Of a stretch of 62,334 bases of DNA, positions 1 to 12,143 are shown one piece after another. The notes beneath the pieces were generated by a model. That model saw only the letters and a list, made by a program, of their open reading frames with translations. It was not told where the DNA came from and did not search any database. Source of the stretch: Dipetalonema caudispina. Taxonomy: Eukaryota; Nematoda; Chromadorea; Rhabditida; Onchocercidae. The DNA lies in contig JABVXV010000352.1 of assembly GCA_013365325.1 (NCBI GenBank), positions 1 through 62,334 on the forward strand, in the 5' to 3' direction. Positions within the stretch are counted from its first letter, which is position 1, and each line of letters opens with the position of its first letter. Position numbers and translations under genes: made by a program.

Positions 1-157
1 TGCAATTTGTCTTAGTCTAAAATAGATTGAAATAAATAGGAAGAAGGAAATCGGAAATGTAATACAAGAAATGAGCATTAAAATAATATATAATATTGCA
101 ACAATCTTTTGAGAATATAAAGCAGCGAAATTCAACAGTGCAAAAACTGTAATTAAT
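1..157 (+). repeat. Left arm of window-terminal inverted repeat
   Basis: Bases 1-121 are the exact reverse complement of 62214-62334. From base 122 the match continues without gaps for about 35 bases at roughly 80 percent and then fades. Seen directly by comparing the two ends. The abrupt change from perfect to decayed similarity means the two arms are related but diverged repeat copies that happen to share one perfect 121-base block. The repeat may extend beyond the window. No ORF or transposase signature lies next to it. Confidence 0.95.
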
Positions 158-3100
158 TTTACAAAAATCCAATGATGACAGTCCTTTATAAGCTTAATTC
201 ACTTTTTCAGTTGATAATCAATAAAAATTTCTAAAATTTTTAGGAATAAGCGTTCTTACTTAGGTTGTAGCTACAAAGAGCTACAAGTTGTAGCTACTTA
301 AATAGAACTTAGTTGTAGCTACTTCAAGACGTTCGTTAATTTTCCGCAGTGACATTCACATGGTGCGATGTTGTTGCTTAACTGCGATAATATTGTATAT
401 GCTGCATTATTATCTTGTCCTTGTGTAGTGATTAAATAGCGATACGAATAAATATATTTTATTTAATAGTAGTTTTTTAAGTATAATGAGACCAATTTCC
501 ATGCGTAACAACCAATTAAATATTAGCATTTCTATAAATTCTAAATAGAAAATTCTATTCAAACTAGCTCGCTGGAACAATTTAACCACTTTCTACGAAT
601 TAAAATTTAACAACATTTGAAATAAAATTTTTATCAGATAGAAATGTTTGGCGAATATAATTGCAGGTTTGAGATGAACTTTATTTTCGGTTTAAAAATG
701 GAAATTGTCGACACTTGAAAAAGTTAAAATTAAAAATAGAAGAATTAAATAAGAAAACAATAATATAAACATACAATCTAATGCTTTAAAAGTAGAAATT
801 GTAAGAGTAAAAATTGTGAGATAACTTGATAGTTTATTTAGCAATACTATGATAATTAAATAGAAATAGACGATATTTCAATAGCTGAACATTGTACTCG
901 AAAAAACTTCATGAAATTATCTGCACACAAAATTCTTCTTCAAATCACCGTCATCCTTTTGATTAGATAACTAAAAAGTGATTACTAGTATGAAATTTCG
1001 GACTATCATACTTTTATGCTATAATTTGAATAAAAGTTTAAACTGATTGATTAGTTACTAGAATTACTCATTTAAGTGTTAAATAACTGGTTCTTAGGAA
1101 GATAACTCTAATATTATTTATAAAAAGACTAATTCAAATTTTAATGACAACAATTATCTCTTCGTTGTTCGATTACAGTAAAAAATCTCAAAAAACATTA
1201 ACAACAGAATACAATAAAGCTAATTAGAAGCAAATTATTTGAGATCTCTTTCTCTTTTCCAATTAATTTTACTGCCATTTGAAAATTTTGTTATACTTTT
1301 TATCGTTTATCAAATTAATATGGAAGAAGATAGTTGAACAGCCAGGATATAACGCTGGTATCTTCGGTTAACAGTAGAATTATTCCGTGGGGATGTGACA
1401 ATTACGCCACCTAATACTATTAGTTTCAATTATCAGGATGAATTCTTTTAGAACATGGAAATAAATTATCTTGGATAAGATGACTGCGTGACATAAGAAA
1501 ATAGCTGAATATCTTATCGGCAAAGAAATAGTAAACTAAAGGTGTGGCGTGATGTCTTTATTTTTTTAAAGAAATATTTTATTTTCTTCGAAAAATTTGA
1601 ATTTAATAGCATTATAACATGAAACGATTATGAATTCATTTTCCTCTCGGAATAGAAGACTTTTGAAAATAATTTCCTTCTTACATAGTAAGAAACTTTA
1701 AAAATATCCGTTCACCATTCAGTTAAGTTGACTTTATGACGATGGATGTCAACCATCAATGAGAAAACTTGTTGATTTTTTAGGCAAGTCAGCTCTTTTC
1801 ATCATCTACTGTTCAAATCATTTAAGTGCGATTCGAACTTGTCATATTTTAATCTTTCAAATATTCTATTTCCACTTTTTTCTAATCCCAAATCTGCATA
1901 TTCATTTTTCTAAAATCAAACTCATGTTTATTTGTCATCTGCAGATCCCCATAAAGTTAATAACTTAAACAGATCAATCACTACCTGAGATTTGAATTGA
2001 ATTTTTTACAGTTCAATATTTCAATTCTTCAAGTAAATTGAAGAAGAGCTGTGCGTGTCTAAATTGAAATTAAGCAAATTACAACAAAATGCTGTATAGG
2101 AAGGGAAAGGGTACTAGAAGCGAATTTTGACATTTGGATCGAATCAGAAGATATACTAAGGTGACAATTGCGCTTTCATCTGAAGAACTTCTAAAGGTAA
2201 ATTTGTAAGTAACTCTCAAATAAGGAAGGGAGGATTTCTTCAAAATTTTTCACTAAACTGCTCAAAAGTATGGAATCAAAAAGCATTGTTTCTGTAAACA
2301 CGTGGAAAGCTTTGGGATAATCAATGATATGGTCATGCTTAAGTAGTAGAAATGAGTTCGAATTGTTCCGATCACTCCAATATTTGTCAGATAAAAGCAC
2401 CGACACTATTAACATTGTCAAATTAGTTTTTAATGATAGAATAACTTTTTAAATATGATTGTTTCCATCTGATTCTCTTATGGATAAATGAACAGTTAAT
2501 TGCATATGATTGAACTGTTGTTCTACTTATCACATTGACATGATTAACACCGAAGAGAACAAATAATTTGGCTTTATAAGTTGTAAATAACTCTAAAAGT
2601 GAAATTTATCACTCAAAAAATGATGGTTAAAGCCAATATTCCGTACTTTAACTAACAACTTCAAATTTTACTAGATTCGATTTTCTCGGAGATGAAATGA
2701 CTCACTGCCACAATTTTCGAAATTTGAAAGCGATGCACAGTTTAAAAAAAATGACGAATATTTGATAACTCTGTCTGTCAATCTTCTGTAATCTTCTGAT
2801 AATTCTGTCTGTGAATCTCTGTCTGTCATTTTTTACTTAAAAATCTTCAAACAATAAGGAAAAACTCTTTAGTCTGAATTTTCTTGATGAAAGATGATTT
2901 CCATTACCATACATTTCAAAAAAATCGTTTTGACAAACTTTTTGTTACCTTAAAGTTTTTTTGTGATCATTTATTATTGGTATAGTGTCTTCAAATTATC
3001 ATCGACTGGAAAAAGAAATTCAGTAAACATTTAAAATAGATGAAATAAAACACCATGATATTGCCGTTATCATTAATAACTGAAAAGTTTGACAAAATAT

Positions 3101-4859
3101 TGCTACAGCTTAGTTTTAAACCCAATTTCATCAAAAGTTCCTTTATTTTTCTTTCATCAAACCTATGAAAGGTAATCCTAAAAGAACTAAACCTCAGATC
3201 TTATCAAGCAGATGCAAAACAATTTCAATTCCTCAAGGAGTTTCATTCATTTTTTTTTACATGAATGAAATTTCTGTGATTTTAAAACTAATTAAAAATT
3301 CTGCTTTATTATAGCAAGAGGGCGTGTCGTAATACGTCAAGATCAACGTAATACGCTAACAAATATAGAACAGGCCTTGATATAGGTTATCGGTTAGAAA
3401 ATTTTAATTGATTATAGTTCCGATTTCACCATCAGGAACAATTTTTCCCAAAAAGTCACGGAGAATAAATATAATCAAAATATTCGAAGGCTCAAACAAT
3501 ACGTCTTTCCAATTTTGAAACATATTTGTTTTTTCAGATGGAATTTCTTAATCGTTCACCCATTTTTTTTTTTTTTTTTTTTTTTGGCATAGTCTACTGG
3601 TTTTATAATCATAGCAAATCATAGAATATTGTTCAAAATAGAAATTTCATTTGTTGGGGATGGGAAGATTTAATATGGTTTTTCGACGTTTTATTATTTA
3701 GCAATTTATATCTCACTCCATTAGAAGTAAGGAAGAAAAAGAAGGAAAGATTTAAATTGTTTCGAATTTTTTATCAAGTGCAAATAATAAACTAAAAATT
3801 ATGCTTATATCGATTCAGTGATATCATCAGTGCAAGAAAGGTAATTATTATTAGTACATTGAGCAACTATTAACTCTCCCAAAGTTCTTCTCACCTGTAA
3901 ATAACTTGGATAGCAAATTTTTCCCTTTCACATAATCCCACCAAAAAAAGTATACATCTTATGCGAAGGAAGTCAGCTATTAGATATTTTTAATTCTTAC
4001 TTTCAAATTCTGCAAAATATTCAGTGTCACGGCTAAATTCTCATACTCTTTCAATTATTCTGTGGTCATTCTATCGACACAATAACGAAAGAAGTGACGA
4101 TACCCAACAAAACTTTCCCGAGAAGCCTCTGTGTTACAATAAAGAATACTTTTCAGTGATATCCTATGACTGAGAAACCTATGATCATTAATATGATTGG
4201 ATAAAGATGTAAGAAAATTGCTAAATTAAATTATCGTTTCTTCCGGAAGATTTATAAACTAAGAACTACATATTTTTTGAAATAACCTCCAAATAGAATT
4301 CCTTGGTTACAACATTATAATGCATATGAAAATTTTAAAATCAATGGCTGAGCAGTTGGAGGATATCTGTTCTAACAGTTAAGAAAGAAAAATCATAAAT
4401 TTTAAGAAACCGCAACACGAATTATAGAAACAAACAAATTATGGTATTTGAGATTTATCAGTGGCAAAAGTATTGAGACGGACAAAGACTGGAAAATTGT
4501 CAAAGAGTTGAGCGAATATAAATCTAAATAAAGAAGCCGAACATCAGTAACTTATCATTTTTCCGGATCCTTTTAAAGTTACCATTTATTTGCGAAATTT
4601 CAAATTCCGATCACGAAAATGAAAAAATTTCTTATAGATTATAAAGTCCAGAATATTTCAGATCAATCGTTTTGTCTTAAGTAGAGGTCGCTAACTGATT
4701 TTGTTGATTGTACAAGTTGAAACTATTGGGACTTGACATCTTTACAAAAAGAATTGAAATAAAGAGTATTAATAGATAAGAGTTTTCAAATTTTACTCAT
4801 TTCTATTTTTCCTGATATCGATGATTAAATATGCGCTGAATAAAAGCATTGTTCTGCAG
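158..4859. other. Non-coding, AT-rich stretch
   Basis: No exon chain could be supported on either strand. Short open frames (for example 1759-1968 plus and 2191-2421 minus) lack splice signals and recognisable motifs. A run of 23 T residues lies at 3563-3585, just after a trans-splice-like acceptor followed at once by an ATG at 3539. That frame runs straight into the T tract, so I do not call it a gene. Confidence 0.6.
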
Positions 4860-6056
4860 CCTAGTGGAATTTGATAGATCTTTATTCGAGAAGAATAAAA
4901 ATGAGAGTTTGAGAGAGCTCTTGAAAGCAGATGAGGAAGAAGGCAAAGCAAAAAAACTTCAGTCTTCCTCTTCAATCTCAACTTTTCTGAATAAGGATAG
5001 GATTTGCAGTGAGCTCATTATACAACAATTTATTGAGTGTACTTCATCATTGTGTCCATCTATCAGTCTCTCAATCCGGCATATTCGAAATTCTCTGATA
5101 CAGTATTATTTGCATGTATTCAGGAAGAATTCATAGCAGTTATAAATTTCATTCATCTCATCTAAACAAGTTTCAAATATGGGATTATCAAAAGTAATTA
5201 AACTTTTGTTATTGTATAAGAAGATTTATATACTTATATGAGGAAATTATACATCAAATGTGCTCATAAATGCTTTTTTACATGACTTTAATCGTCTCTA
5301 AAAAATGTACTTTGAAATGTATTCTAATAATGTTACTTTTTATGATAATTTCTTAAAATGTCCTATGTGATAAATTATTTTCCAAATGACTTCGAAGTTC
5401 TTTTTTTTCTCGTGAAACGCTTCCTGATTGTTATCGGAGTATAGTAAAGGGTACTTCTTTGTAATACTGAATGTTTCAAAAGATAAATCAATCTGGCAAT
5501 CGAAGGTTTCTCAAAGTTTTTTAATCTAAAACTTTATTGTTAAATACTAATTACTAGAAAAGTTTTTTTAAGTCTTTCAAAGTGATCGCTTATTTTATGA
5601 TTTTCAAAACTGATTCTTTCTCGTTCTTTTTTATCTATATTAAGCACTCATAAACTAATTAATTGCTTCAAATTTCTTCGTTGCAACGAACTTTCATGCA
5701 TATCTTTACATTTACTGAAAGAATATGAAAACCATTAACCTATCTTGTGAGAGAAAATGCATATTCATTACTTCTAATAATTAACTTTATGGGATATTTC
5801 TTTGGGTTGAAATGAAATCAGATTTAGGAGGGTAAAGATCAAAATGGGTTTGGTTCGTAATAATTTGAATAGTTTCAAAAATTTAAACAGTGATTCTAAT
5901 GATTTGTGCAAGACTGTCAAATGTAGAACTTTCTTCTTATCTAAAACATCAAACATAACAGAATTTTATCAATCAGTTAATAATAACATATTGACAACTA
6001 TCAAAAGAAATGAATGCATTGCTGGCACAGAAGCTATTGACGATTCTGTTTGTTGA
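4860..6056 (+). CDS. Possible three-exon hypothetical gene, 5' end not found
   Basis: Not recognised. Three open segments join in phase: 4860-5008 after a TTCTGCAG acceptor and ending at a GTGAGC donor, 5124-5193 after TATTCAG and ending at GTAATT, and 5828-6056 after GATTTAG and ending in TGA. The joined frame is about 149 codons. The first segment is strongly charged and rich in Glu and Lys (KADEEEGKAKK), which is unlike random AT-rich translation. The last has an internal ATG in good context (5844). No start exon was found upstream, and no domain is evident. It lies just downstream (3' side) of the minus-strand acyltransferase gene, in tail-to-tail arrangement. Matching phases could occur by chance. 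Confidence 0.28.
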
Positions 6057-6173
6057 CCGATTAAAAAAATTGGTTTTTTTCCAAGCCTGAAAATTCAATC
6101 TCAATTATTAAGAACACATTATCTTCTCTTTTCAATCATTTGATAATAATATGGACATATTAATATTACCGCT

Positions 6174-9100
6174 TTAGTTCTCCTCTGTTTGTTGCGGCTT
6201 TTTATAATAATTTCGCATTGAACGTTCTATATTTAAAAATGGAAATTCGGAAAGCATTGAAGCTTGAAGACCAAGCAAATAGGCAATAAATAAGTTGAGT
6301 AGAGCAATATTGAGAAATTGAGATTTGGTTTCGTAGTGATAAGGAAAAGTTATATGTAAGTAAGATGCAAATATCACAGGCAAATGATTGAGATAGACCT
6401 GAAACATTGTATACTCACTTACTTTAGGTATGATAATCATTAGAATAGTCAGTTCAGTCTAGTCCTTGGCTCTGCATAGACATACTTTTATCTGTAATAA
6501 AATAAGCTTACCGAGTAACACAACACAGAGAGCGGTAAAAAGAATTTAAAACTGAGAATTGTATTAATGAAGCTGCCATATCCATTATGACAAGCATAAA
6601 TTAGCCAAGCTATAGCAATGGCAAATGTTGTACGATGAAGTGCCCCATAAAGCAGGTAATAAAGCTTCCAATCCAAATTCTTAAAAACATAAAAATTAAG
6701 TTGTAAAAATAATATTATTTTCAGCTAAATTTTTACTTTATTTCGATGACTCGTTTTTTTTTTTTTTTTTTAAAAACTGAGAAATGCTCAGAAACTTACT
6801 GTTAAAATTGGATAAAGACCGAACATACTGATAAAAGCAAGAAAAATTGCCAAAATCCAGCCGCAAGCAACAAAAGTGGTCGAATGTCGTTTATTACAAA
6901 CTTTATTGACTTGAATCATGGCTAAATGATAGCCGAGCAATAAGCCAATCATATACGGTGCTGCACGGTACTGAGGTTTGATGTACATCACCATAAATTG
7001 CTTTAAATGAGAAGAAATCAAATTTCGTATGAAAAAATGACGTAGTGGTAAGTTTGGTATCACCGTAATGATTATAGTCATGCAGTTGCTGATCATGGAA
7101 ATCAGTTGTTATCATGTAACGGTTTCTAAAATATACAAATCACGCTTATCACTTTTCATGACAATCCATATTGATTGAATGCCATCCATTCATTCGAAAA
7201 ACTCTACAACTTATGGCTTCACCAGCGGAGGATGAAAAATGGAATTCCTACTTCGGAAAGCATAATGAGATCAGTTGTCTCAAATCATTCAAAAAGTATT
7301 CCACATATCATCCTTACATCTTTCAAGAAGCTAAGTGATAAAAATTTACTATCAGTAAATGTACAAACCTCCATAAAATTGGAATTATAAATAGGAGGGC
7401 TGTTCCAGCCAAGTTGTGTGGGTGGCATATTGTGAACAATCATTACATAAATTCGACCTGCATCTGATAAAGCTATGCAAAGGATAGATAATAGATAACC
7501 CCGCTTCTGATTGTGAGCAAGCGCTAGCAGAAATATGGGAGACAAGAAATAAAAAATAAATTCAGTGCTGACATACCTAAATTAATTAATAAAGCATATA
7601 CTGCAATAATTGAAGGAATCAAAAAGAGGAATGAACTCAGAGATTTTTTTTTAAGGTAACAAAACATTACTCTGATATCAAATTGTAGAATTCTTCAGTG
7701 ACTGCTAGCTAAAAACATATAATAAGCCAACCGATCAGCATTTAAGGTCATTCAGTCGAAATAGACAGATCACCAACCATGCCCATCCCATACAACGATG
7801 TTCAAATAAACTGCCTATGAGCAACAAATTTTGCCACCAAGATTTGGAACACTGCACAATATGATCAATTTCAGGCCATAAATCTTGATAAAATAAACTG
7901 TTGAGAAAATATAAAAAGGTCATTGTATAACAATAGGCTGGCCATAAACGGATAACACGATGCACATAGAAATTAAACCAAAATTTCGAAGATTTCCAGG
8001 TTGGCTTCGTCTCTAAATTCAAATCAATTTGTAAAAATTAGCCGATTTGTCCACTTTTATTATAATATATCACAATTTAACAGGGATAATTTGACTATGA
8101 TGGAAGTGATATGTTCCTGGCAATTTTTTTTCATTTTTTTTTGCACAAATTTTTTTAAAACTTGGATTTCCATAATACTTACCCATTTCCTCGTATTTCT
8201 GAAAAAACCCGTATGCATTCACTGTTCCACCAAGTACCAAAAATACATCAACAGAAAGAAGAAAGTTTGCAATCCACTGATTGCCGAAATTATTAGCAAT
8301 ATCATGGTAATATTCATTGACATTATCAATGTATGGCTGAAATACAATTAGGATAAAACAATCAGAAAACTAATACAGAATAAATAAATTTTCAAAAAAA
8401 TGTGTTATGTCTATAAATGTTGTGAAAAGTATGAAATATTGAAAGGCAGGAAAAATTTTTGATTGTTCATTAGCAAATAAATAAAAAAAGTTCAAACAAG
8501 TTCTTCAATATTTCTTTAGAACAACGAACAGCAACAAAGGCAAACATATGACCAATGATAATCCAAATCATCGTTAAGAATCGTATGCCAAACATACAAG
8601 TGATAACTTTTGAACGATTTTTTGGCATTTTGAACAACATGCTGATATTTCGCTTGAACGAAAATGCAAGAAAAATTTGTTCTTTCATAGTTCTGGAATT
8701 AGAAATTCGAAAATTTGGCTTAATTCTTTTAGGACAAAAGTCATTTGGAATAAAAATTTAACCATATCGGAAAAAAGAAATCAGTGACTTTTAAATTCTT
8801 GCTATCTGATAAAAATAGAATAATTGAAAAGTAAAAAGCATACTTTGTTCTATTACCGCTTGCAATTTGGTAAATAGTTGCGCAGAAAACAATGAACCAT
8901 AGAAATGTATTGAAGGAAAGAGTAATGAGAGTTAATGGTTTGTGGTACCATCGCTTTGAATGACGAGAATGGAGACATACTAAAGATGAGGTACTATTTT
9001 CCGGTAACTCAACACCCAATACTTCCTCGTAGATTTTCCAGAACTTTAAATTTATTATTAAATTTTGAAATAACTTTTTTTCAAAAAGTTAGAAAAAAAA

Positions 9101-10436
9101 TCAGAGATTAACAAATTAATGAAGGAAGTTTTCTGTACATTATGACATTTTATGTCATTTATTAAAGATTAACACTAACAAATCTACTATCTCTAATAAA
9201 TTCATTAAATTTGCCATGCTATTCGATCTTTCTTCTTTTCCTTTCCATGTTCATATATTAAATTACGATAATATCATCGCGAGGTTAGATTACTTTGTAA
9301 TTGCTTTAGAAAAATTTTCCAATACAAATTGTAGAATTTAATTTCTTGAAATTTATTCGATAGTACCTTATGTTGTTCTTTTAAACATAAAGTTGGGAAG
9401 CAAACAGTATGTGCAATAGATTTATATTGTTTTGGATTATAGCGATAACAGAATGTTGTTGGATGTTTGGAAGCTGAAAATGTTGTTTCTCCAGCTAAAT
9501 TGAAGCAAAGCAGCATTCGAAATAGCTGTAAAAAACGATCTTTTTTAAGATAAATGGAAAAAATATGTGTTTTTCTTTTTTAATTCAAACTTGTAACATC
9601 TAACATGAAAATTTGCTATTTGAACCATTAAAAAAATTGAAAGTATTCTATTATTCATGCTAATATATATTACCTATAACTTCTCAAAAAAATTCAAAAT
9701 TTAGGTGATAATGAAATGAGATGTAATGAAGACATTACTGGAAGCTACGCGTTAGATTCAGAGAGAGAGAGAGAGGGAGAGAGAGAGAGAGAAATCAATT
9801 CCTAATGATAATATAAATTACAAGAGATTGAGACATTTTATGTTATATATTAAAGATTAATACTAACAAATCTGCTATCTGTAATAAATTCATTAGATTT
9901 GCCATGCCCAAATGTAGGATAAAATGCTCTAAGTGCCGTTAATGGATTGAGGCTGGCATTCTGATAAGCGCTGATCTGGAAATAAATCTTTTCAATGAAT
10001 GATTAATTAAAATATACCATCCTAATGATCTTTATGTTTAGGGATTGATGTTGATTGATCACAATTTTTGTTACTTCAGAATAACACTTTGTGACATTAT
10101 AGCGAACAAATATTAATCATTTCGTTAGAAATTTTTCCTTGCAAATAATTCAGAGCAAAAAATCTGAGAGGCTCAACTGAACTGTTTCTAAGTTATTGAA
10201 ATATTTTATAACACATGAAAATTTAAATACTTCTTAAAGATCTCTGCTATGATATTACATATTTAAAATGCAAGATGTATGCTTACTTTCAGCATATGTT
10301 GAAAACAGTGAGGTGATAGCGACCAAAGCATTTTCTCCTCCGCATCTTTTATGGCCAAAATGTCCCCAGTTTGGCCAAAAACTATTGCCAGTTCTGCTAT
10401 AACACTTATGGCACAGAACTCAACTGAAAGTCGCAT
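6174..10436 (-). CDS. NRF-6-like acyltransferase 3 family membrane protein
   Basis: Polytopic acyltransferase-3 protein of the nematode nose-resistant-to-fluoxetine type, a family tied to lipid transport and drug uptake; substrate unknown. Exons on the minus strand: 10287-10436, 9868-9975, 9367-9525, 8844-9043, 8530-8692, 8183-8336, 7778-8012, 7369-7576, 6800-7000, 6512-6679, 6174-6398. All phases close, giving 656 residues. An N-terminal signal peptide is followed by a Cys-containing luminal NRF region (FCYRYN, VCFPTLC), then about ten membrane segments. Family motifs seen: GIRFLTMIWIIIGH, SVDVFLVLGG, HRVIRLWPAY, CMGWAWY, YIKPQYRAAPY. The ATG at 10436 lies five bases after TTTTTGCAG, a likely trans-splice acceptor. 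The fifth donor (GTTCGT, 8529) is weak and least certain. The NRF region is short and lacks the usual Gly-rich GSYDEC-like stretch. Confidence 0.93.
9144..9219 (-). repeat. Partial duplicate of exon 2 of the acyltransferase gene
   Basis: This 76-base segment matches 9832-9907 with six mismatches and no gaps. It carries the last 13 codons of exon 2 (HGKFNEFIRDSRF here, HGKSNEFITDSRF in the exon used in the model), the GTTAGT donor and about 35 bases of following intron. It lies in the intron between exons 3 and 4. An AG directly precedes the duplicated codons, but without a pyrimidine tract. Most likely a truncated intragenic duplication. Confidence 0.85.
9650..9683 (+). repeat. 34-bp direct repeat, copy 1
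   Basis: Identical over 34 bases to 12110-12143. It lies in the intron between exons 2 and 3 of the acyltransferase gene. The core contains CATGCTAATATATATTACC. Function unknown. Confidence 0.9.
9761..9792 (+). repeat. GA microsatellite
   Basis: Near-perfect (GA)n of 32 bases, interrupted once by GGG, in an intron of the acyltransferase gene. Confidence 0.95.
9832..9907 (-). repeat. Source copy of duplicated exon-2 segment
   Basis: The end of exon 2 plus the start of the following intron. It is 92 percent identical to 9144-9219 and is the copy with a complete upstream exon and a good TTTCCAG acceptor. Confidence 0.85.
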
Positions 10437-11168
10437 ATTCACTGCAAAAAAGGGTGCAGTAAAGGTTAATATTTTTCAATCATTAATAATCGTTTCAGAT
10501 TGTCATCAATATTTTTACTGTTATCGTTATATCATCTTATCATCATCAATTTGTTCCTATTTGTCATCATCAGTAAAATCCTCATTTGTGATTTACAAAA
10601 AGCAATATAGCCTCAATTCAATATTAGTGATCCTAGACAAAAGTTAAGTTGTATAATCTATCAAAAGTTTCTGCAAAACTCAATTACAATACATGCAAAT
10701 TGCAACTACAGTCTATTTCTATATAATCCATTATTCCTGAGAATTTACAAATAATGGATATTTATTGTTGTATTTTTTATGAACTATTACTTGCTGATGT
10801 TTATGTATTTTCAATATTTCCATGTTTCAAACTCAAAACTATGCCAAATTCACAATAAACAAATAGAAATAAACAAGAAAGGAAGTTTATGAAAAGAATA
10901 ATTCCATACCATCATTATTTTACTCAAGAAAAGAAAAGAGTTACAAGCATTTTTTTTTTTCTTCTTGCAAATATAAACTAACACTTCACTGCACATTTTT
11001 GAACAAACATTATTCAGAGATTTTTTTGTATGAATGTTGTGATTGATTCATAAGAATAAGTTTGTTTAGAAATGTGCAGTGGTGACAGAGCGGTGCAACG
11101 TAACGGAGTGACTGAAAATGGTTATTACTGCGATCGGAGAGCATTGCCTATCTGCTCGACGGGAGCAC

Positions 11169-11219
11169 TGTTCATTCCAGTTTTCCATGGGTTTTGTTCA
11201 TGGAAACTGGAAATGATCG
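11169..11219 (+). other. Imperfect hairpin, about 20-bp stem
   Basis: The 5' arm GTTCATTCCAGTTTTCCATG (11170-11189) pairs with the 3' arm CATGGAAACTGGAAATGATC (about 11199-11218) around a loop of about nine bases, with two single-base bulges and one mismatch. Size and shape would suit a microRNA precursor on either strand. I could not match either arm to a nematode microRNA I know. It could equally be a chance palindrome. Confidence 0.45.
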
Positions 11220-12109
11220 TCTCCACTTCAATTGAGAATACGAATGGATGATTACTTGGTGCAGAAAGAGCGCTATCCTTAATTATGTCCAGTTTAGTGG
11301 TTTAATCATTTTTCAAGTAATTTTAAAAATTGTAAAATGATTGGAAGGAAAATTTATTATATCATTGCTCTGATTCAAACTGCAATGCGGATTTCTTGTT
11401 AAACGTCAGCCAATATTTATTACCTTCAATTCCAGTCATGAATAACTTTCAAATAGAAATAAGATAAAGCTCGTCATTGACAATTTGAGAACTCGTTTCT
11501 GCTTTCAGTTTTGTAAATTTTCCTACCGATTTTGGTATGAGAGAGTAAATCAGAAGCTGTGAGCCATCTTTGAATCCATTGAGAGACCCATTGTCAATGA
11601 AATGAACAATCACCATTTCAACAATGCGGGTGAACTCAGACGGTCAATATCATGAAATGATGCCGAGAATACTTTTAGAAACCTATCAATCTGCTTGTAC
11701 TTTCCATACCGTAGAAATAAAAATGATAGATTTTATTACCCACTCATCAATTGCTATGAGAGAGAACAGGAAATGAGCAATAAAATGGGCCACATCTCAG
11801 AAAGCAAAAAAAAAAAGCTATTTTGATATCAAAACCATGGGAAGCAATTATTATAAAATATATTTCAACTAAATAACAGGACAAAAATTTATCTATTTTA
11901 CCGCCACTAAGATTTTCAGCACTTTAATGTACCGGAAGAATAGCTTAAAGTTAAGTATATAATTATGAGAATTATTCGTAACTATACCAGCAGTCAATGA
12001 AATTATTTCAAAAATCGACAAGTTTTGGGAATAATTTGTTTCTATTCTAAAAAATGTAATATTGACATAAAAAGATTTACAGTAAGGAATTCGTTCCGTT
12101 TCTAGCTAA

Positions 12110-12143
12110 ATTATTCATGCTAATATATATTACCTATAACTTC
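12110..12143 (+). repeat. 34-bp direct repeat, copy 2
   Basis: Identical to 9650-9683 and 2.46 kb away, in the gap between the acyltransferase gene's 5' end and the neprilysin gene's 3' end. Similarity stops abruptly on both sides. Confidence 0.9.

Noticed and set aside
1819..1860. Minus-strand tRNA T-arm (GTTCGAATC)
   Set aside because: The flanking bases do not form a T stem of correct size, and no cloverleaf fits.
3539..3600. ATG directly after TTTTTTCAG as a gene start
   Set aside because: The frame runs into a 23-base T tract and gives only a Phe run.
7001..7115. Open frame at 6903-7115 as part of the acyltransferase
   Set aside because: No phase allows it to join exon 8. Joining 7369 directly to 7000 closes the frame and gives the family motif YIKPQYRAAPY.
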